Shown: positions 8,119 to 16,444 of the stretch, piece by piece
How the letters are laid out: the number at the start of each line of letters is the position of its first letter
Numbering within the stretch: the stretch's first letter is position 1
From: Zoogloea oryzae
GTDB taxonomy: Bacteria > Pseudomonadota > Gammaproteobacteria > Burkholderiales > Rhodocyclaceae
DNA length: 64,000 bases
Assembly (NCBI RefSeq): GCF_030161255.1
Contig: NZ_BSPX01000001.1
Location: forward strand, 124,001 to 188,000
Reading direction: 5' to 3'
Position numbers and translations under genes: made by a program
Notes under the pieces: model-generated
Databases searched by the model: none
Told to the model about the DNA's origin: nothing
What the model saw: the letters and a program-made list of their open reading frames with translations, nothing else

Positions 8119-9828
8119 ATGGTATTGACCGGTGCGGAAATTGTAATCAGGTGTCTCCAGGAAGAAAAGGTTGATTATCTTTTCGGTTATCCCGGTGGAG
8201 CCGTTCTCTACATCTACGACGAGTTGTTCAAGCAGGACAAGGTTCGCCATGTGCTCGTGCGTCACGAGCAGGCCGCGATCCACGCTGCCGACGGCTACGC
8301 CCGCTCTACCGAGAAGGTCGGTGTTGCGCTGGTGACGTCGGGGCCTGGTGCCACCAATGCCGTGACCGGCATTGCCACCGCCTACTGCGACTCGATCCCG
8401 CTGGTGATCATCTCCGGTCAGGTGCCCGTGGGCGCCATCGGCCAGGATGCCTTCCAGGAAGTGGATACGGTCGGCATCACCCGCCCGTGCGTGAAGCACA
8501 ACTTCCTGGTGCGTGACGTACGCGAGATCGCCGACACCATCAAGAAGGCCTTTTACCTCGCCAAGACCGGTCGCCCTGGTCCAGTGCTGGTCGATATCCC
8601 CAAGGACATCACCGCCCAGAAGTGCGAGTTCGAATACCCGCAGACGGTCTCGATGCGCTCCTACAACCCTGTCGTCAAGGGGCACCAGGGGCAGATAAAG
8701 AAGGCCCTGCAGCTGCTGCTCGAAGCCAAGCGCCCGATGGTCTATGCCGGTGGTGGTGTGGTGCTCGGCAATGCGGCGGACAAGCTGACCACGCTGGTGC
8801 GCAAGCTTGGCCTTCCCTGCACCAACACCCTGATGGGCCTCGGTGGCTATCCCGCCACCGACCGCCAGTATGTGGGCATGCTCGGGATGCACGGCAACTA
8901 CGAAGCCAACATGGGCATGCACTACTGCGACGTGCTGCTCGCCGTGGGTGCCCGCTTCGACGATCGCGTGATCGGCAGCCCGGCGCACTTCGCGTCCGAA
9001 CCCCGCAAGATCATCCACATCGACATCGATCCGTCCTCCATCTCCAAGCGCGTGAAGGTGGATGTGCCCATCGTCGGCGACGTGGGCGAGGTGCTCGGCG
9101 AGATGCTGGCCATGCTTGATGCCGGTGCCGAGACCAACGATCAGGAATCCCTGGGCGTGTGGTGGAAGCAGATCGAGGAATGGCGCCGTCGCGACTGCCT
9201 GAAGTTCAATCAGGGCGAAGAACTCATCAAGCCGCAGTTCGTCATTCAGAAGTTGTGGGAAGTCACCGGCGGCGACGCTTTCGTGACCTCCGACGTCGGC
9301 CAGCACCAGATGTGGGCCGCCCAGTACTACAAGTTTGACAAGCCGCGTCGCTGGATCAATTCCGGCGGCCTCGGCACCATGGGCTTCGGCCTGCCGGCCG
9401 CGATGGGCGTGCAGCTCGCGCATCCGGGTTCGCCCGTCGCCTGCGTGACCGGCGAGGCGTCGATCCAGATGAACATTCAGGAGCTCTCCACCTGCAAGCA
9501 GTTCCGTCTGCCGATCAAGGTGGTGATGCTCAACAACCGGTATCTCGGCATGGTCCGCCAGTGGCAGGAGATCTTCCACGGCAACCGCTATTCCGAGTCC
9601 TACATGAACGCGCTGCCCGATTTCTCGCGCCTTGCCGAAGCTTACGGCCACGTGGGCATCCGCGTGGACAAGCCGGGTGACGTGGAAGGCGCGCTGCGCG
9701 AGGCTTTCCAGCGCAAGAGCGACCTCGTCTTCCTCGACATCCAGGTGGATCAGACCGAAAACGTGTATCCGATGGTCCAGGGCGGCAAGGGCCTGACCGA
9801 CATGATCCTGTCGGCCGAGGATCTCTGA
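8119..9828 (+). CDS. ilvB: Acetolactate synthase, large catalytic subunit
   Basis: A ThDP-dependent enzyme that condenses two pyruvates to acetolactate (valine/leucine branch) or pyruvate with 2-oxobutyrate (isoleucine branch). The 569 residues show the three expected domains: the N-terminal PYR domain with the catalytic glutamate in LVRHEQAAIHAADGYAR, the central FAD/NAD-like domain (GGGVVLGNAADKL), and the C-terminal PP domain with GEASIQMNIQELSTC and LNNRYLGMVRQWQE. The usual GDG or GDA of the ThDP motif is GEA here, which I take as a lineage variant. The start codon has only a weak ribosome binding site. ilvN follows 109 nt downstream and ilvC after that, so the first two common steps of branched-chain synthesis are clustered. 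Confidence 0.97.
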   Translation: MVLTGAEIVIRCLQEEKVDYLFGYPGGAVLYIYDELFKQDKVRHVLVRHEQAAIHAADGYARSTEKVGVALVTSGPGATNAVTGIATAYCDSIPLVIISGQVPVGAIGQDAFQEVDTVGITRPCVKHNFLVRDVREIADTIKKAFYLAKTGRPGPVLVDIPKDITAQKCEFEYPQTVSMRSYNPVVKGHQGQIKKALQLLLEAKRPMVYAGGGVVLGNAADKLTTLVRKLGLPCTNTLMGLGGYPATDRQYVGMLGMHGNYEANMGMHYCDVLLAVGARFDDRVIGSPAHFASEPRKIIHIDIDPSSISKRVKVDVPIVGDVGEVLGEMLAMLDAGAETNDQESLGVWWKQIEEWRRRDCLKFNQGEELIKPQFVIQKLWEVTGGDAFVTSDVGQHQMWAAQYYKFDKPRRWINSGGLGTMGFGLPAAMGVQLAHPGSPVACVTGEASIQMNIQELSTCKQFRLPIKVVMLNNRYLGMVRQWQEIFHGNRYSESYMNALPDFSRLAEAYGHVGIRVDKPGDVEGALREAFQRKSDLVFLDIQVDQTENVYPMVQGGKGLTDMILSAEDL

Positions 9829-9937
9829 TAACGGCGGGCTGGCCGTGGTGAAGACTTCACGCCGGCAGCCCGATCCATCGACCCCGCTCGACGCCCAGTG
9901 GCTGCGCGGGCTGATGCAACTGCTAAACACCAAGACT

Positions 9938-10429
9938 ATGCGACACGTCATCTCCCTTGTCATCGAGAATGAATCCGGTGCGCTTTCCCGCGTCTCCGGC
10001 CTGTTTTCCGCTCGGGGTTACAATATCGAATCCCTCACGGTGGCCCCCACCGAGGATGCTTCCCTCTCCCGCATGACGATCGTCACCTCCGGTTCGGACG
10101 ACATCGTCGAGCAGATCACCAAGCAGCTCAACAAGCTGGTTGAAATCGTCAAGGTGGTTGACCTATCCGAATCCGCCCACATCGAACGTGAGCTCATGCT
10201 CATCAAGGTGCGGGCGACCGGCAAGGACCGGGAGGAAATGAAGCGTCTGGCGGATATCTTCCGTGGGCGCATCATCGACGTCACCGACGCCAGCTACGTC
10301 ATCGAGCTGACCGGCACCCAGGCCAAGCTCGATTCCTTCGTCGGTGCGATCGAACCGGCCCTGATCCTCGAAACCGTGCGTTCGGGGATCTGCGGCGTCG
10401 GTCGTGGCGAGCGGGTATTGAAGGTTTAA
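9938..10429 (+). CDS. ilvN: Acetolactate synthase, small regulatory subunit
   Basis: The regulatory subunit that confers valine feedback control on IlvB. With the ATG at 9938 the protein has 163 residues, the standard size of the long IlvN/IlvH type. The N-terminal ACT domain is clear (RHVISLVIENESGALSRVSG and RGYNIESLTVAPTED) and a second ACT-like C-terminal domain follows (ELMLIKVRATGKDREEMKRL, IELTGTQAKLDSFV). The frame is open to 9845, but the extra 31 residues do not resemble the family. It is positioned between ilvB and ilvC as in most Rhodocyclales. Confidence 0.96.
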   Translation: MRHVISLVIENESGALSRVSGLFSARGYNIESLTVAPTEDASLSRMTIVTSGSDDIVEQITKQLNKLVEIVKVVDLSESAHIERELMLIKVRATGKDREEMKRLADIFRGRIIDVTDASYVIELTGTQAKLDSFVGAIEPALILETVRSGICGVGRGERVLKV

Positions 10430-10503
10430 TGTTCGGGGCGCAGCGAATCCTCGCATCTCGCGTCGCCCCTTGATTTGCTCATCTTCTGTCAGAAAGGCAA
10501 GAA

Positions 10504-11520
10504 ATGAAGGTTTTTTACGATAAGGACGCCGACCTCTCCCTGATCAAGGGCAAGCAGGTCACGATCGTTGGTTACGGCTCTCAGGGCCACGCCCACGCCC
10601 AGAACCTGAAGGAATCCGGCGTCAATGTGACCGTCGGTCTGCGCAAGGATGGCGCCTCCTGGAACAAGGCTGTGGCCGCTGGTCACAACGTTCAGGAAGT
10701 TGCCGAGGCCGTCAAGGTCGCCGACGTCGTCATGATCCTGCTGCCGGATGAATCCCAGCCGGACGTCTACAAGAACGACATCGCCCCGAACATCAAGCAG
10801 GGCGCCACCCTGGCTTTCGCCCACGGCTTCAACGTTCACTACAACCAGATCGTGCCGCGCGCCGACCTGGACGTGATCATGGTTGCCCCGAAGGGCCCGG
10901 GCCACACCGTCCGCTCCGAATACCTCAAGGGCGGCGGCGTGCCGACCCTGATCGCCGTCTATCAGGACAAGTCCGGCAAGGCCCGCGACATCGCCCTGTC
11001 CTACGCTGCTGCCAACGGCGGCACCAAGGGTGGCGTGATCGAGACCAACTTCCGTGAAGAAACCGAGACCGACCTCTTCGGCGAACAAGCCGTGCTCTGT
11101 GGCGGCGCTGTCGAGCTGGTCAAGATGGGCTTCGAGACCCTGACCGAAGCCGGCTACGCTCCGGAAATGGCCTACTTCGAGTGCCTGCACGAGCTGAAGC
11201 TGATCGTTGACCTGATGTACGAAGGCGGCATCGCCAACATGAACTACTCCATCTCCAACAACGCGGAGTATGGCGAGTACGTGACCGGCACCGAAGTCAT
11301 CAACGAGAAGTCCCGCGAAGCCATGCGCAACGCCCTGAAGCGCATCCAGACCGGCGAATACGCCAAGATGTTCATCCTGGAAGGCAAGACCAACTACCCG
11401 TCCATGACCGCCCGTCGTCGTCTCAACGCTGCTCACCCGATCGAAGTGGTCGGCGGTCAGCTGCGCGACATGATGCCGTGGATCAAGGCCAACAAGCTGG
11501 TCGACCAGTCCAAGAACTGA
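10504..11520 (+). CDS. ilvC: Ketol-acid reductoisomerase (NADP+)
   Basis: Converts acetolactate to 2,3-dihydroxyisovalerate (and the isoleucine analogue) with NADPH and Mg2+. The protein has 338 residues, the short class I form. The N-terminal Rossmann domain carries IVGYGSQGHAHAQNLKESG and VTVGLRKDGASW. The knotted all-helical C-terminal domain carries the metal-binding acidic residues in TETDLFGEQAVLCGG and the later YFECLHELKLIVDLMYEGG. The ribosome binding site AGAAAGGCAAGA precedes the ATG. A hairpin follows 23 nt after the stop (11543-11564). Confidence 0.98.
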   Translation: MKVFYDKDADLSLIKGKQVTIVGYGSQGHAHAQNLKESGVNVTVGLRKDGASWNKAVAAGHNVQEVAEAVKVADVVMILLPDESQPDVYKNDIAPNIKQGATLAFAHGFNVHYNQIVPRADLDVIMVAPKGPGHTVRSEYLKGGGVPTLIAVYQDKSGKARDIALSYAAANGGTKGGVIETNFREETETDLFGEQAVLCGGAVELVKMGFETLTEAGYAPEMAYFECLHELKLIVDLMYEGGIANMNYSISNNAEYGEYVTGTEVINEKSREAMRNALKRIQTGEYAKMFILEGKTNYPSMTARRRLNAAHPIEVVGGQLRDMMPWIKANKLVDQSKN

Positions 11521-11542
11521 TCTGAGCTGTCTTGATTGACGC

Positions 11543-11564
11543 GCGGGGGACGAAAGTCCCCCGT
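11543..11564 (+). terminator. Hairpin after ilvC, possible terminator
   Basis: CGGGGGAC (11544-11551) pairs with GTCCCCCG (11556-11563) around a GAAA tetraloop. The following T-run is weak (TGTCGTTT), so termination may be partial and pssA may be read through. Confidence 0.5.
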
Positions 11565-11672
11565 GTCGTTTCCGGAGTCCCGCCTGGATTGAAACCCTTT
11601 TGGGTGCCATTTCAGGTTCGGCGGATTCACCTGCGTTACAATTCCGTCCGGTTCCATTCATCGCCCGAATCC

Positions 11673-12461
11673 ATGGCCGATCTGCAATCCCGTAAGCCCT
11701 TGCTCAACCCCGAGCGGCGTCGCCGGGGCATCTACATCCTTCCCAACCTGTTCACGACCGCTGCGCTGTTCGCCGGCTTCTATGCCATCGTGCAGGCGAT
11801 GAACGGGCTCTTCGAGCAGGCGGCGGTGGCGATCTTCATTGCCATGGTCCTGGACGGCCTCGATGGCCGTGTGGCGCGCCTCACCCGAACCCAGAGCGCT
11901 TTCGGCGCCGAGTACGACTCCCTTTCCGACATGGTTTCCTTCGGCGCGGCGCCGGCTCTGATCGTCTACGAATGGGCGCTCAAGGGCATGGGCAAGCTGG
12001 GCTGGATGGCGGCCTTCATCTACTGCGTCGGTGCGGCCCTGCGGCTGGCCCGCTTCAATACCAACATCGACGTGGTGGACAAGCGCTACTTTCAAGGGCT
12101 GCCCAGCCCGGCGGCGGCGGCCCTGGTGGCGGGCCTGGTGTGGGTGATGATCGACAACGGCATCGCCGGCCCCGACATCCGCTGGTACGCCTGCGCGCTG
12201 ACGATCTTTGCCGGCATCTCGATGGTGAGCAACGTGCTCTTCTACAGCGGCAAGGAGATCAACCTGCGCAAGAGCGTGCCCTTCATCGTCATCATCGCCT
12301 TCGTGATCGGTCTGCTGCTGGTGTCGAGCTATCCGCCGGGCGTGTTGTTCGGCCTGTTCCTGTGTTATGCCGTATCGGGGTACGTGCTCGGCGCCTGGAG
12401 CCTCCTCAAGGGGCGCAAGCGCAGCGCCGCGGTGGCCGACAAGGCTGATCCTCAGCCCTGA
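11673..12461 (+). CDS. pssA: CDP-diacylglycerol--serine O-phosphatidyltransferase
   Basis: Makes phosphatidylserine, precursor of phosphatidylethanolamine, in the inner membrane. The protein has 262 residues with multiple membrane helices (starting near YILPNLFTTAALFAGFYAI). The CDP-alcohol phosphotransferase signature is present as DGLDGRVARLT followed by GAEYDSLSD, with all its acidic residues. This is the membrane (Bacillus-like, type II) enzyme, not the phospholipase D-like form of enterobacteria. The ATG at 11673 was chosen because the next residues (MADLQSRKPLLNPERRRRG) give the usual short cytoplasmic tail; the frame is open upstream. It lies between ilvC and leuA, a position conserved in many betaproteobacteria. 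Confidence 0.94.
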   Translation: MADLQSRKPLLNPERRRRGIYILPNLFTTAALFAGFYAIVQAMNGLFEQAAVAIFIAMVLDGLDGRVARLTRTQSAFGAEYDSLSDMVSFGAAPALIVYEWALKGMGKLGWMAAFIYCVGAALRLARFNTNIDVVDKRYFQGLPSPAAAALVAGLVWVMIDNGIAGPDIRWYACALTIFAGISMVSNVLFYSGKEINLRKSVPFIVIIAFVIGLLLVSSYPPGVLFGLFLCYAVSGYVLGAWSLLKGRKRSAAVADKADPQP

Positions 12462-12593
12462 TCCGTAGGGATGCGGTGCGCGCTTTGCGCGCAGTTCGCC
12501 CGACCGTTTTCATTCCAATCCGAATTCCGTCCGGCCCATTGAACGGCCGGGCCATTGCCCAATCAAATTATAGAGACTCGGCAGGAGCCCATC

Positions 12594-14126
12594 ATGAACG
12601 ACCAGTTGATCATTTTCGATACGACCCTCCGCGACGGCGAGCAGAGCCCTGGCGCGTCGATGACTCGGGATGAAAAGCTGCGGATCGCCCGCCAGCTCGA
12701 GCGCATGAAGGTCGATGTGATCGAGGCCGGTTTTGCCGCGGCGTCCAATGGCGACTTCGAAGCCGTCCGCGCGGTGGCCGAGGCGATCAAGGAATCGCGG
12801 ATCTGCTCGCTGGCCCGGGCCAACGAGAACGACATCCGCCGCGCCGGCGAGGCCATCCGCCCGGCCGCCCAGAGCCGCATCCACACCTTCATCGCCACCA
12901 GCCCGATCCACATGGAGAAGAAGCTGCGCATGGCGCCCGATCAGGTGGTCGAGGCAGCAGTCAAGGCGATCAGCTGGGCCCGCGAATACACCGACGACGT
13001 GGAGTTCTCGGCCGAAGACGCCGGCCGCTCCGAGATCGACTTCCTGTGCCGCATCTTTGAGGAAGTCATCAAGGCTGGCGCCAAGACCATCAACGTGCCC
13101 GATACCGTCGGCTATAACATCCCCGAGCAGTTCGCCGCGACCATCCGCACCCTGATCGAGCGGGTGCCGAATTCCGACAAGGTGGTGTGGTCGGTGCATT
13201 GCCACAACGACCTGGGCCTCGCGGTCGCCAACTCGCTGGCCGCCGTCCGTGCCGGTGCCCGTCAGGTGGAATGCACCATCAACGGCCTCGGCGAGCGTGC
13301 CGGCAATGCCTCTCTCGAAGAGGTGGTGATGGCTGTGCGCACCCGTCGTGACATCTACCAGTGCGACACCCGCATCGACACCACCCACATCGTGCCGGCC
13401 TCCAAGCTGGTGTCGGGGATCACCGGCTTCCCGGTGCAGCCGAACAAGGCCATCGTCGGCGCCAACGCCTTTGCCCACGAATCCGGCATCCATCAGGATG
13501 GCGTGCTCAAGCACCGCGAGACCTACGAGATCATGCGTGCCGAAGACGTGGGCTGGAGCGCCAACAAGCTGGTGATGGGCAAGCATTCCGGCCGCAACGC
13601 CTTCCGCTCCCGTCTGCAGGAGCTCGGCGTGGTGATCGAATCCGAAGAGCAGCTCAACCACGCCTTCGCCCGCTTCAAGGCCCTGGCCGACAAGAAGCAC
13701 GAGATCTTCGACGAGGATCTGCAGGCGCTGATGAGCGACGAAAGCTCCGAGCCGAAAGAGCACTTCCGTCTGCTCTCCGCGGCCTTCCATTCCGAAACCG
13801 GCGAAGAGCCGAGCGCCCGCGTGACGCTGTCGGTGGGCAACAAGGAAGAGAACGTCCAGTCCTCGGGCTCCGGTCCGGTGGATGCGGCCTTCAAGGCGAT
13901 TGAAGGGATTGCGAAGAGCGGCGCGCAGCTGCTGCTGTATTCGGTCAACGCGATCACCACCGGCACCGATGCTCAGGGTGAGGTGACCGTGCGTCTGTCG
14001 AAGGATGGCCGGGTGGTCAATGGCCAGGGCGCCGACACCGACATCATCGTCGCGTCGGCCAAGGCCTATCTCAACGCGCTCAACAAGCTGCAGAGCAACA
14101 TCGAGCGGGTGAATCCGCAGGTCTGA
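12594..14126 (+). CDS. leuA: 2-isopropylmalate synthase
   Basis: First committed step of leucine synthesis: acetyl-CoA plus 2-oxoisovalerate to 2-isopropylmalate. The protein has 510 residues. The TIM-barrel catalytic domain opens with DQLIIFDTTLRDGEQSPG, has the metal-binding HCHNDLGLAVANS segment and the GLGERAGNASLEE motif. The C-terminal regulatory domain (from about residue 390; SSGSGPVDAAFKAIEGIAKS) is the leucine-feedback domain. The ATG at 12594 has GCAGGAG upstream. The stop codon lies inside a 13-bp inverted repeat (14110-14138). The 132-nt gap before it holds a 7-bp hairpin (12477-12493) with a TTT loop but no U-tract. Confidence 0.97.
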   Translation: MNDQLIIFDTTLRDGEQSPGASMTRDEKLRIARQLERMKVDVIEAGFAAASNGDFEAVRAVAEAIKESRICSLARANENDIRRAGEAIRPAAQSRIHTFIATSPIHMEKKLRMAPDQVVEAAVKAISWAREYTDDVEFSAEDAGRSEIDFLCRIFEEVIKAGAKTINVPDTVGYNIPEQFAATIRTLIERVPNSDKVVWSVHCHNDLGLAVANSLAAVRAGARQVECTINGLGERAGNASLEEVVMAVRTRRDIYQCDTRIDTTHIVPASKLVSGITGFPVQPNKAIVGANAFAHESGIHQDGVLKHRETYEIMRAEDVGWSANKLVMGKHSGRNAFRSRLQELGVVIESEEQLNHAFARFKALADKKHEIFDEDLQALMSDESSEPKEHFRLLSAAFHSETGEEPSARVTLSVGNKEENVQSSGSGPVDAAFKAIEGIAKSGAQLLLYSVNAITTGTDAQGEVTVRLSKDGRVVNGQGADTDIIVASAKAYLNALNKLQSNIERVNPQV

Positions 14127-14138
14127 CCTGCGGATTCA
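14110..14138. terminator. 13-bp perfect inverted repeat over the leuA stop codon
   Basis: TGAATCCGCAGGT (14110-14122) is matched by its exact reverse complement at 14126-14138 with a 3-nt spacer. It lies between convergent leuA and the DUF2069 gene. There is no U-tract on either strand, so it may act as a mRNA 3'-end stabilising hairpin or a Rho-assisted stop rather than a classic intrinsic terminator. Confidence 0.5.
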
Positions 14139-14144
14139 TGGGCT

Positions 14145-14513
14145 TCAGGCGCCGGGCTTCGGCGCCTGGGCCAGCCGGGACGGCGCGGTGGCGCGGGCGT
14201 AGAGCATCGCCGCCATGAAGAAGACCACGCTCAGCGCAGCCTCGGCCAGCGCCAGCAGGTTACCCGGCGGCGCATCGTTGGTGCGGATCACGCCTTCCGT
14301 CAGATAGAGCAGGATCAGCATCGTGCTCCACTGGTAGGTGTAGCGGTTTCCGCGCAGGATGCCGAAGAGCGGCACCATCAGCGGCAGCACCTTGAGGGTC
14401 ATCCACGAACCGCCCGGACGGAGCGGGGCGAGGATCGCTTCCCACGCCAGGCAAAGGGAAATCAGGGCCAGCAGCGAGATGATGGCGATCAGCGAGAGGG
14501 TCTTGGGTTTCAT
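14145..14513 (-). CDS. DUF2069 small membrane protein
   Basis: A 122-residue hydrophobic protein with about four membrane helices (residues 6-28, 35-52, 60-77, 87-107). The pattern LKVLPLMVPLFGILRGNRYTYQW followed by YLTEGV and a last helix (LALAEAALSVVFFMAAMLYAR) matches the DUF2069 family. No biochemical function is known for it. Its ATG overlaps the stop of the WrbA-like gene as ATGA (14510-14513), so the two are cotranslated. Pairing of a WrbA-type quinone reductase with a DUF2069 protein is common in betaproteobacteria, which hints at a membrane quinone-related role, though that is inference. Confidence 0.85.
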   Translation of the reverse strand: MKPKTLSLIAIISLLALISLCLAWEAILAPLRPGGSWMTLKVLPLMVPLFGILRGNRYTYQWSTMLILLYLTEGVIRTNDAPPGNLLALAEAALSVVFFMAAMLYARATAPSRLAQAPKPGA

Positions 14514-15106
14514 TGGGGTGCGAGCTTCAGAGCGGTTTCGGCCAGACGTTTGCCCATGGCAAAGGCGAGGCGCTTTTCTTCTTCGGTGAGTCGGGTGTTT
14601 TCGTCCTTGCCTGCCACATGGGTGGCGCCGTAGGGCGAGCCACCGCTGGTGGTGCCGGTGAGGTCGGCTTCGGAAAAGGGCAGGCCGACGATCAGCATGC
14701 CGTGGTGCAGGAGCGGCGTCATCATCGACAGCAGCGTGCTTTCCTGGCCGCCATGCTGGCTGGCCGACGAGGTGAATACGCAGGCCGGCTTGCCGGCCAG
14801 GGCACCCGACAGCCATGGGCCCGCTGTGCCATCCAGAAAATATTTCATCGGCGCCGACATGTTGCCAAAGCGCGTGGGGCTGCCTAGCGCCAGGCCGATG
14901 CACTCTTCCAGATCCGACATCTCTGCATACGGAGCGCCACGCTCCGGGATGTCCGCCTCGATGGCCTCGCAGACCGCGGAGATGCGTGGTACGGTTCGCA
15001 GCCGTGCTGCGGCGCCAGGAACCGAATCGATACCGCGCCCGATCACTTCGGCAAGGGCGCGCACGGAGCCGCGGTGACTGTAATAGAGAACGAGGATTTC
15101 CTGCAT
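14510..15106 (-). CDS. wrbA: NAD(P)H:quinone oxidoreductase, WrbA type
   Basis: A flavodoxin-fold FMN protein expected to reduce quinones by two electrons, avoiding semiquinone radicals. The protein has 198 residues, the usual size. The FMN phosphate-binding loop is seen as SHRGSVRALAEVIGRGID. The family segments GSPTRFGNMSAPMKYFLDGT and SASQHGGQESTLLSMM are intact, and the tail EEEKRLAFAMGKRLAE is typical of the type IV quinone reductases. It is the first gene of a two-gene operon with the DUF2069 protein and is divergent from the YihY gene, sharing a 36-nt intergenic space. Confidence 0.92.
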   Translation of the reverse strand: MQEILVLYYSHRGSVRALAEVIGRGIDSVPGAAARLRTVPRISAVCEAIEADIPERGAPYAEMSDLEECIGLALGSPTRFGNMSAPMKYFLDGTAGPWLSGALAGKPACVFTSSASQHGGQESTLLSMMTPLLHHGMLIVGLPFSEADLTGTTSGGSPYGATHVAGKDENTRLTEEEKRLAFAMGKRLAETALKLAPQ

Positions 15107-15142
15107 GGTGGGGCCTGTAGAACGGAAGGGCATTATACGTAA

Positions 15143-16444
15143 ATGAGTTCCCCCACTGACTCCCGGTCCGACCTCCAAGTGCAAGTCTCGCCGCCTGGAG
15201 AGTCGCTGATGCGGTCGGCGGCGCATCTGCTGCGCGTCATCTGGCAGCGCTTTAAGGAAGGGCGCTGTGCTCAGGTGGCGGCCAGCCTGGCCTTCACCAC
15301 GCTGCTCTCGCTGGTTCCGTTCGTCACGCTGGTGGCCGTCGTGCTGAGCAAGTTTCCCCAATCCGCCCAGTTGGATGCGGCGTTGCGGGGCTTTCTGCTC
15401 GACAATCTGCTGCCCGAAAAGGCCGGCAAGGTGATCGCCACCTACGCGTTCCAGTTCAGCCAGAAGGCAACCAATCTGACCATTGTCGGTGCGTTGGTCC
15501 TGATTGTCACGGCAGTGATGCTGATGCGGACGATCGACACGGTCATCAACCAGATCTGGATGGTGCGTAGCCGCAGGCCGTGGGCCACGCGTCTGGCGGC
15601 GTACTGGGTGGCGCTGTCGTTCGGCCCGCTGCTGCTTGCCGGTGGTGTTTTTCTGGCAACGGCGATGCTGAGCATGTCTCTCGACATCGTGAACGAGCCG
15701 GTCTGGCTCCAGGCTGTCGGCCTGCGGGTGGTGTCGGTGACGATTCTCGGGTGCGTGCTCACCGCGCTCTACTTCGTTGTGCCCCATTGCAGCGTCAGGT
15801 TTTCGGATGCCGCCCTGGCCGGGTTTCTTGCGGCGCTGGCTTTCGTGGTGATGCAGCGGCTCTTTGGTCTGTACCTGAGTCATTTTCCCAGTTACACGCT
15901 GGTGTATGGGGCGTTTGCGGTGGTGCCGATCTTCCTGCTGTGGCTCTACCTGTCTTGGATTGTTGTCCTGCTGGGAGCTGTAGTTGCCGCCGTGCTGCCC
16001 GAACGTGACGTGCTGCGACGGCCACTGCCGGCGTTTCCGGGGCGGCGGGTCTATGTGGCCTTGTTGCTGCTGGTCGAGCTGGCGCTTGCCCAGCGCGCCG
16101 GGGCGAGTCGGGATGTGGCCCGGCTGTCGGTGGCTGGCCGGTGTGGTCACGGCGAGATCCAGGAATTGCTCGAGACGCTGGAGATGGCGGGCATCGTGGC
16201 CCGGCGCGAGCAGGGCGGATGGCTGCTTGCCCGGGCGGCGGAGGATGTTCAGGCGGGGGAGGTCGGTCGCCTGTTTGGCTGGAACAGTCTGACTCAACCG
16301 CAGCCCGTCGCCACCTCAGCCGGGGCCGCGGTCGATGCCTGCTGGCACGATGTGCTTGCCGCGCTGGACGCGTCGGCGTCCGTCACACTTGCGACGCTGG
16401 CAGCCAGCGGCGGCGGGCGCACTGGCTCGGGTCAGAGCGGGTAG
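15143..16444 (+). CDS. YihY/BrkB family inner-membrane protein
   Basis: A 433-residue integral membrane protein of the YihY (formerly BrkB or RNase BN-like) family; the RNase BN assignment of old annotations was wrong. After a cytoplasmic start it shows six or so membrane segments from about residue 45 (ASLAFTTLLSLVPFVTLVAVV) to residue 290 (FLLWLYLSWIVVLLGAVVAAVL), including the family motifs ASLAFTTLLSLVP and YGAFAVVPIFLLWLY. The C-terminal 130 residues are soluble and look like a winged-helix-like extension (ELLETLEMAGIVARREQGGWLLAR), usual in beta- and gammaproteobacteria. The transported substrate or function is unknown. Its 3' end overlaps the convergent next gene by 13 nt. Confidence 0.9.
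   Translation: MSSPTDSRSDLQVQVSPPGESLMRSAAHLLRVIWQRFKEGRCAQVAASLAFTTLLSLVPFVTLVAVVLSKFPQSAQLDAALRGFLLDNLLPEKAGKVIATYAFQFSQKATNLTIVGALVLIVTAVMLMRTIDTVINQIWMVRSRRPWATRLAAYWVALSFGPLLLAGGVFLATAMLSMSLDIVNEPVWLQAVGLRVVSVTILGCVLTALYFVVPHCSVRFSDAALAGFLAALAFVVMQRLFGLYLSHFPSYTLVYGAFAVVPIFLLWLYLSWIVVLLGAVVAAVLPERDVLRRPLPAFPGRRVYVALLLLVELALAQRAGASRDVARLSVAGRCGHGEIQELLETLEMAGIVARREQGGWLLARAAEDVQAGEVGRLFGWNSLTQPQPVATSAGAAVDACWHDVLAALDASASVTLATLAASGGGRTGSGQSG

Noticed and set aside
7954..9963. 669-codon minus-strand frame opposite ilvB
   Set aside because: Lies antisense to a well-defined ilvB and shows no recognisable protein features; caused by GC-rich third-position bias.
12477..12493. Hairpin between pssA and leuA as a leucine attenuator
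   Set aside because: No leader peptide with leucine codons and no U-tract; only a simple 7-bp stem.
15143..16444. YihY protein as ribonuclease BN
   Set aside because: Old annotation; this is a multi-pass membrane protein with no nuclease motif.
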